A DNA stretch of 64,000 nt from Armatimonadota bacterium (lineage in GTDB: Bacteria > Armatimonadota > Fervidibacteria > Fervidibacterales > Thermosaccharophagaceae), in contig JANXAS010000001.1 of assembly GCA_025062195.1 (NCBI GenBank), positions 87,473-151,472 of the forward strand, read 5' to 3'. Shown here piece by piece: positions 13,201-22,200 of the stretch (positions are counted from its first letter, which is position 1; every line of letters starts with the position of its first letter). Under the pieces are notes generated by a model, which saw only the letters and a program-made list of their open reading frames with translations, made no database searches and had not been told where the DNA came from. A program made the position numbers and the translations under genes.

Positions 13201-16200
13201 CGATAATGCGAGAAACTGTGACGCCATCTGCGACGATCCTGTCAGGCTCAGCTGCAAGTTCAATGCTTGCTGGGGCACCCGATGTTATGAGCACGAGCAC
13301 TGATGCCATAACATCATTCTCAGCCTTCGCTGAAACAGTCGCAGTGCCGATATCATTGCCACTGGTAAGCAGGACGAAAGTCCTTCCGCCAACTGTGCTC
13401 CTTTGAGCGCCGTTAGCTGGATTGCCATCCTCATCCGGTGAGAGCGTTCCAAGTGTGCTTTGGAATGTTATGAGCGTTCCATCCCAGACTGAATTTCCAG
13501 CTGCATCCACAACTCGTGCTGTTATCGTTGAGGTATCTACTCCGCCAGCACGTATTTGCGCCGGTGCCGCCGTTAAAACGATGTTTGCCGGCGCACCAAT
13601 GAGCGTTACGCTCACGCTGCCAGAAGATGTGCCAACCGATGCAGTAACTGTTGCAACGCCGGGCTCACGACCGCTTAACAATGCCACCGTAACTTGCCCA
13701 TCATAACCCCTTACGCTTACCTGTATGCCTGCAAGTTCTGGCGATTCATCATTAGCCGTAATAGTTCCAAGCGTCGTTGCGAATGTCACCAATGTGCCTT
13801 GTGCCACCGGCTCGTTTGTCACCGCATCTCTCAGGAATGCCGTTATCGTTGATGTGGATATGCCATCGGCTCGTATTGTGTCTGGATTGGCAATAACCCT
13901 GATGGCAAGTGGGCGGAATACAACATCCTCTTGCGCCCTCGTTACAACGCCATCACGCACGAATGTTGCAGTGACTGTAGCAGCGCCAGGGTTGAACGGC
14001 GCCACCAAGCGCACCTTCACAACCCCATTGGCATCGGTATCAACTCCATTAATCGGCAAGTCTGTTCCAGCGAGTGTCTTCAAAGTGCCATTTGTTGTGG
14101 TGAACCTGATGTTATCGTCATCCCTTGCTGGGTCAGTCTTAATCGGGTTGCCTTGAGCATCTCTTAGCGTGAGGGTTAATACGGCATAGCTTACGCCATC
14201 AGCTGGCAGGCTCGCCCTGTCAGATACCAGTGTCATCACCGCTGGCACTCCAACCATTTGAACGGCTGTGCTGCCAACTTGCGCAAGCCTAACCGTCGTC
14301 CCGTTGACTATCGCCTCATCGATCCAAACCTTTGCGATGCCTGCCCTTGTGCTGCTCCTCAAGGTTGCAGTTGCAACTCCATTAGCGTCGGTGGCATCCC
14401 TTGCCTCTCTACCATCGGCTGAGATGGCATTCACAAATGTGGCGTTGTCCGTCCTAAACACACCTATAGTGCCAAGTGGCACAGGGTTGCCATTGGCATC
14501 ACGAAGTGTTGCCGTTATCGTTGATGTAGCTAAGCCATTTGCCGGTATCGTGGAAGGTGCAGCAGTTAGCGTTGCCGAGTGTGGCTTTGCCGATTGCAGT
14601 ATCATGTTATAAACAAGGCTCGCTTTACCACTTACCACATTGATTTGCACATTCCTTGCATCATCGGATATGTTCAAACCGCTTCGGTAGACTATCGTGA
14701 CAACTCCATTGCTTGTAAGCGCAGTCTGACGGGTTCCGCCACTTGGCAGGAAGATACCATCATCAACATTGCCGCTTGCTATTTCAAACTGAACTGGCGT
14801 CTCGTCCCGGACTGGGTTGCCTTTTGCATCCCTAACCTCAACTCGCAATGTGCTTGTGGCTATCATGTTGCCGGGTATTTGCCGCGGTTGCGCCGTCACC
14901 CTCAGCTGCGCAGCATCGCTTGAAACGAATGTCACATTCGCTGTGCCGATTGCAGTTCCAGCCTTAACCGTTATTGTTGCAGTAGTGGTAGCAGTGCTTC
15001 CGGCAAGCAGCTTTACAGTTGCGATGCCACCATTGTCAACGATTGTATCCCCCTTAACTGTAACGGTTGTGCCAGTTTCGTGATTGGCGCCAGTTTCAAG
15101 GTCGTCAAGCAAACCAGCATTTGTTGAGAAGATGAAGTCAACGCTCCTTTTGCCCTTAATGACATTTGGCACTCCAGCACCGGGTGTGCCACCAAGCTCA
15201 ATGTTGATTGGATTCTTTTGCGCATCAAAAGCCCTTGCCGTTATAGTTGCCTCACCAACGCCAGCTTCAATGACAGGCGGTATGGCACTTGCGACAACCG
15301 TTACAGGTGGACCTGGCACGAAGACAAGTTGTGTTGCGGCGAATACTGGGTCAACGATTGCCGCAACCTGCCCGACGCAGAATATGCTTGAGAGAAGCTC
15401 ATTCCTCGCCCTGCCATTTTGAGTCATTGAGACGCCGCCCTGCGCTGTCTGGCGGAAGTTAGGGTCAATCTTCCATGTGACAGCTGTGCCATCCCTGACC
15501 GGGTTGCCGAATCGGTCAGTCACATAGGCTATGAGTTCATAATAGTCAATGTTGTTTGCTTCAACTGGTTCCTCGTTTGGATTTACAACTTTGCCACGGC
15601 TGTTTCTAACCTCAATGGTTATGTTTGCAGCGCTTCCGGGGATAAACCTGACCTTAACTTGCCCTATAGCGCTCCTGCCTTCGTAAGTTGCAGTAGCCGT
15701 TACCGTTGCTTCTCCAACAGTTGTGTCGCTGTAAAGTGTAGCGGTTGCTACACCCTGAGCATCCGTTATCCCCTGCCCAACGACAATGAAGCCTTTATCT
15801 GTGGAGAATGTAACAACTGCCCCTTCAACTGGGCGATTGCTTGAATCAAGGGCTAATACCGAGATCGCCGACCCAAATGCACCAACCGGAACCTCAACTG
15901 GGTTCGCCGATATGAGCACCTTTGCAATGTCAACTGGAACATATGTCACTTGCGCCGTAGCAACATACCTCAACACTCTTACCCTTACATTAGCGATGCC
16001 CGATACCTTGCTTGATGTAAGCTTCGCTATAGCTTCACCACCTTGAACAGTCACTACCTTCGGCGTCACATCACCATTGTCAACACTAAACTCAGCATCA
16101 ACACCGCTAACAACATTGTTGGCTACATCCATCACCCTTGCCCTTACGAATGTGTTATCCACCCCATCCGCCTTTAACCTGTCTTTGTCAATCACCAAGC

Positions 16201-19200
16201 TAACCGCAAGTGGGTTCATAACAACATTCACACTCTGCCTCGCCTCAGCACCATCAAGCTTCGCCACCGCCACAACCGTAGCACTCCCAGGAACTATGTC
16301 CGACTGCAACTGTATCCTGACAACTCCATTCTTAGCCTCACTATCATCCCTGTTTACCAACTTCCCTGCATTGGTGCTAAACACAACACCACTTGCATCA
16401 ATCACCCTACCCAAACTATCCCTCAATGTCGCCTGTATAGTTGCCAAACTTACACCGTCTGCAGGTATGCTCAACCTGTCCACACTCAATGTCAAACCAG
16501 GCGCTATAGCAGCAATCTCAACTATTGCCTGATCACTCGGCTCACCTGCATCCAACACCTTGTCCCCATCCTTGTCTATAAACCCAACAACACTTGCCAA
16601 CCCTGCCTTAGGCAAACTCCTCAACCCAACAATAGCTTGCCCATTTATAGTCGTAGCCTGAACAACTTGAATGTTTGATAGCCTGGGTCCAAATGTCCCC
16701 AAATTAGTCCTAAATGTAACTACCGTCCCATCCTGAACAAAATTGCCATCAGAATCCAATACAGTTGCAGTTATCTGGCTGACGCTGTTTCCATCTGCAG
16801 GTATGCTGTATGGATTTGCGTCAACTACTACAACAGATGCCTCCTTTGCCCTCAACATTATGCCCACGCTGCCGCTTATGCCAAGCGACATAACTTCTCC
16901 AGTTACTGTTGCAACTCCTGCTCTAACCCCTGCAGTGTATGTGCAAATTGCAACGCCGTTCTTGGTTTCTGACCTTGCCGGGTTAACTTGCCCATTATCT
17001 GTCCTGAAGTCAACCAGTATACCATCAGCTACTGGAACTCCAGCGGCTGAGTCAAGCAATCGTGCTATTACAGTTGCCGTTGTTCTCCCATCGGCGCTCA
17101 TTTGCGCCTTGTCAGTTGTGACGACAATGGAAACAGCGTTAAATGTGACAACTGCAGAACCGGATGCTATAGCGCCATTTATGACAGAGCTTGCCGTCAC
17201 AGTCGCCACGCCGGGCACCGTTGGAGCTATAAGCTCAATTGGTGGTGTTATGCCGTTTTGATCAGTTATTGCGCTATCTGCCGTCAAGCGCCCGAATGTC
17301 GTGGTGAAAGCGACATTAATGCCGCCAAGTGGGTTGCCTTGAGTATCACGCACAGCAGCCGTAATTTGGGTCTTACTTGCGCCATCCGCTGGCAACTGCG
17401 TCTTAGACAAAGTTAACGAAATTGAGGCTGGCACTGGTATTGCCTGAATGACCACCTTTGCGCCTTGAGTGCCAAAGTCCGGTGCACCGTCTCTATCTAT
17501 GTCAATGAAAGCATTAACTGTGATAATGCCGGGTTGGACACTTCGCAATATGACGCTGCACGAACCTGCCATAGTCGGCAGATGCACTTGCCTTATACCT
17601 GTGCCGGCAGCACCAAATGTGCCTCCATCGCTGACAAACCCAATAAGCGTCCCATCTGCAGCTGGATTGCCGGCTTCATCGTATACACTCGCAGTGATTG
17701 TAACAGTGCTTATGCCATCTGCCAGCAATGTCGGGCTTGACGCTGTTGCCACAACTGTCTTTGACGCACCTGGAAGAAGGTTTATAGTCAACGACTGGGC
17801 AATATTGAGGGCAACTGCACGAGCGGTTATAGTCGCTACACCAGCTTGCCTGCTTGCAATGTATGTCGCCCTCGCTACCCCACTTAAAGTTTGAACCTCT
17901 TCGGGCAAAACTTGCCCATTATCTGCCGAAAACCTTATTGTCACTCCATCAGCAACCGGCAAACCAGATGTGTCGCTAACATTCGCCGTTATCAACGCCG
18001 TTGACTTACCATCCGCCCTAAGCTCATTCACACTGCTGCTAAGCCTTATGACAACTGGATTCATAGTTATGCTCCCGCTGCCACTCCTCTCAACACCCTG
18101 ATAAACACAACTTGCAACAACTGTAGCCATACCACCAACAGTTGATGCAACCAAATCAGCCTCCGCAACACCATTTGCATCACTCTTAACCTCCGAAGGC
18201 TCAACCCTGCCCAAATTGCTCGTCAACCTAACCAACATACCACCTATCGCCTTACCCTGTGCATCCCTCAAACTCACCCTCACCCTTGCCCTGCTAACCC
18301 CATCCGCTGGCATCATTTCCCTGTTCAATGTCACTGTTATGCCAGCACCAACTCCTACTGCCTCAACCTTTACTTGCCCAACAACAGTCCCAGTATCAGC
18401 AACATAATCCCTGTCATTGTCAACAAAACCTTCTATGCTTATCACCTTAGCCTCCTCACTCCTGATATCAACCCTCGCCAACCCGCCAGCAGTCGACAAA
18501 TGAACCTGCCTTACCTGTGTCCCAGCCGCACCAAATGTCCCTCCATCAGACCTTATGCAAACTACAGTCCCATCCATAGCCGCATTGCCAGATTCATCAT
18601 ACACCCTCGCCTCTATGCTTACCACATCATTGCCATCTGCCATAAACCTCGGCGAACTTGATACCATAACCACCCTCTTTGCCTGCATAGGCAGCAATGT
18701 TATGCTCAAACTGCCACTTATTCCAAGAGATATTACCTGACCCACTATCGTCGCTACAACTGCCCTGTTTCCAGATGTGTATGTGGCTATGGCTACACCA
18801 TTGACAGTTGGAACAATGGCAGGATTTATGCTCCCCTCATTAGCAGCAAAATTCACAACAACTCCATCAGCAACCGGCAAACCAGATGTGTCAAGCAAGC
18901 GAGCACGCACAGAAGTAGTTGCAATACCATTAGCTCTCAGGACATTGCTATCGGCGCTTAAGACAATGGTGACTGGGTTGAAAGTGACATTCGTTCTCGC
19001 AACCGAAGTCCCACCAATTGTGGCGGTTGGCGGTATTGTAGCAGTTACGGTTGCCACTGCTGGGGTTGTTGGTGCTATCAACTTAACAGTTGCCGTTCCA
19101 TCTGCACCAGTTTGAACTGCCTCTTCGCTCAAGCTGCCCGCAGTAGTTGTGAATCTAACCGTAAGACCCCTAACTGGGCGATTTTGGACATCAAGTGCCA

Positions 19201-22200
19201 CAACTCGTATTGTAGCCTCTGATTTGCCATCAGCGGGGAGGGACGGAGGATTTGCAGCAATTGATAGACCTGCACCAACACCTTGCAAAGTGATGATACC
19301 CGTCAATCGCTGCTCAGTGCCGTCAAGGAAGCGTGCAATGGCAATTATTGTGGCAACAGTTGAAGGCTCATTAAGCTTTGGCGCCGTGTAAGTTGCCGTT
19401 GCAATCCCACGTGCATCCGTTGGTGCCTGAGCTGTAATTGTGCCATGAGAAGCTTGGAAGCGCACGAGTATGTTCGGCAATGGGTTGCCCTGTGCATTTT
19501 TCGCTGTAACTGTAACAGTTGCTGTGCTTATTCCATCAGCTGTGATAATTGCCGGAGTAATGTCCATAGTCAATGTCACAGACGGCAAATAGGCAACCGA
19601 TATTTGGGCGGTTGCGGCGCCAGAAGTGGCAACTATTATAGCATTGCCAGCAACGGTGCTCGTGAAGAAGACACTTGCTTGCCCTCTGTCATTAGTCTGT
19701 GCAATTTGCACAGCTTGGGTGCCAGCTGCATCAGTTTGTGTAAATGTCACAGGTGTTCCCGGGACGACCCAGTTACCGTTTGCGTCCGTAACTTCGGCAA
19801 TGACTTTGAGTTGCGTAAAGCCATCAGCGTAAAGCGGAGGGTTAGGAACATAAGTTGTGAGCCTGATAAATTGCGCTGCCCCTGGCAGAATCGGCACATC
19901 AATTGAAGCCTCAGCGGTTGCAGCCCTAACCGTAACGATGGCAATTCCAGCCCTTGAGCCAGCTGTCAATGTAGCTGTTGCTGTTCCATTAGCGTCTGTC
20001 ACATCCGTTATTGCCTTGATGCTGCCCAATGATGTCGTAAACCTAACTGCAACACCTTGGACTGGCTTACCATCAAGGTCAACAAGGCGTGCCGTTATCA
20101 CTGAGCTTGAAACACCATCGGCAATGAGTGTTGGTGGTGTTGCAGTTATGATCAGGACTTCCCTTGCAGGCGTAAATGTGACATTGACTGTGCCAACTGC
20201 CCTTGAGCCATCAGGGTTGATTAGCACTGCAGTGACTTGAACGACCCTGGGCTGTGTCACGATAGCGCTTCTAAGGATTGCCATTGCTGTCCCATTCTGC
20301 GTCGGTGTTACGCTTGTAATGCGCCCATAGGTTGTATCAAAGTAAACCTGTGTCCCATCCGCCACCGGGTTACCTCTATCGTCAGTGAATGTGGCGTAAA
20401 TCTTTGCTTCACTTATGCCATCGCCCACAATCGTTGAAGGTTCGGCGCGCATTGAGACAAGCGTTGCTATCGTCACACCAAAAACAACTGTTGTCCTCGC
20501 AGGCTGCAGAATGCCTTCAACTCGCGCTTCAACAACAGCTTGAATTGGCGTCTTGCTCAACTGGCTCGTCAAAGTGGTTGAAGCCTTCCCACCGACAGTC
20601 CATGCGACTGATGGCTTAACTATGCCAGCACTCGTGCTGAATTGAACTGCAGTGCCATCCGAAACGGCATTATCGTTTGCGTCCCAGACTTGGACAGTTA
20701 TTTGCGAAGTGCTGATGCCGTCAGCTGGTATCGTCTGCGGGAATGCGCTTATTTCAATCCTCGCCGAAACTCCGGGCAGTTGCGTTAGGTGGGCAGATTG
20801 CACAACCCTCTCCGAGACAGCAGTCAGGACAATAGGTCCTGCTGTCCTTGAGGCGACTAATATCACCCTTGCCTGCCCAGTTTTTCCATCAATGTTTTTC
20901 GTCAAGGCGCCCATTGCATAGCGCTGCTGATTGTCCGCATCAATAAGCAGCACATTGCTATCACTGACTGTGAACAGGACTTGCACATCCGGGCGATTCA
21001 GAAGTGGCTTACCATCAACACCCCTAACTGTAGCCGTTGCTGTCACCCTATTTGCGATGTCGGTGCGCAAAGGACGGCGTTCCTTTGGCTCCGGCGAGTT
21101 AGTGTCGCTCACAGACATCGTTGACTGTGAAAGTTGCAGTTCAATTGAGGTTACAGTGACCTGCAATAGGTCAACCGATACAACTTGCCTTGCCTTTTCC
21201 TGTCCCTGATGGAGAGCCTGAACGAGGATTTGTATCCTTCCGACTTTCGTGCCTGAACGGAGCGCAACATTTGCAACTCCATTCTGAGTCACTGCCACCG
21301 TTTGTATTCTGCCGTCACCAAATTGTGCACCAAGAGCATCGCCCTCAATTGTGAAGCGCACCTCATTGCCGTCTTCAACCCTATTGTTGTTTGCGTCCGA
21401 GACTATAGCTGATATTGTCGTAACAGATGCACCATCAGCCGGCAATGAAGCTTGTGCCACACTGACTGTGAGGAAGTGAGGCGGACCTGGACGAAGCGGT
21501 ATTGTCAAACTTTGCGACACCCCAGCTGCTGTTACCGTCACCTGAGCTTGCCCTGAAGCTGTCCCAGAGGTGAATGTAGCCTCTGCACGACCATTTTCAT
21601 CAGTGCGCACACTATGAGTGACAGTCCCTCCAACTGCCTGCAATGTCACGACGGTATCTTTAACCGGATTGCCAGTAGCATCTGTGACAGTGATGTCAAT
21701 GATGGCTTGATTTGGTGTCATGCCAACATTTGAGACGAATATGCCGCTTGAGGGCATCGGGACTTTGTTCCCCTGAGCATCAATTATATAGGCAGCTACC
21801 TGTATGCTGGCTGCAACGCCCGGCTTGAGTGTTATTTCAGCCTTACCCTCAGCGCCATTTATCTTTGCCCTTGCCGTGACAACAGCTATGCCAACTTTCG
21901 TCCCAGCTGTGTAAACTGCCGTCGCATTGCCATTATCATCAGTTGTGGCACTCTCAGGGGAGACCCTACCAATGCTTGCCGTGAATGTTAGTTCAATGCC
22001 CTTAACTGGATTGCCCTTCGCATCATAGACCGTGGTTGTTATTTGACTCGTTGAGCGCCCATCGGCGGTAAGCTCAGCTGGGGCAGCTTTAACAATAACT
22101 TGTGCCGGCAACCCAGCGATAAGCTCAATCGTTATGTTAGCTTGCGCCTGTCCGCACCTCGCCGTTATTACAACCCTACCTACCTTTGTGCCAGCCTGAT

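Noticed and set aside
16077..16532. Long plus-strand open frames inside the giant adhesin gene
   Set aside because: They lie opposite a proven minus-strand gene, have low-complexity Ser/Thr/Pro-rich translations and no ribosome sites, so they are by-products of the coding strand's codon use.
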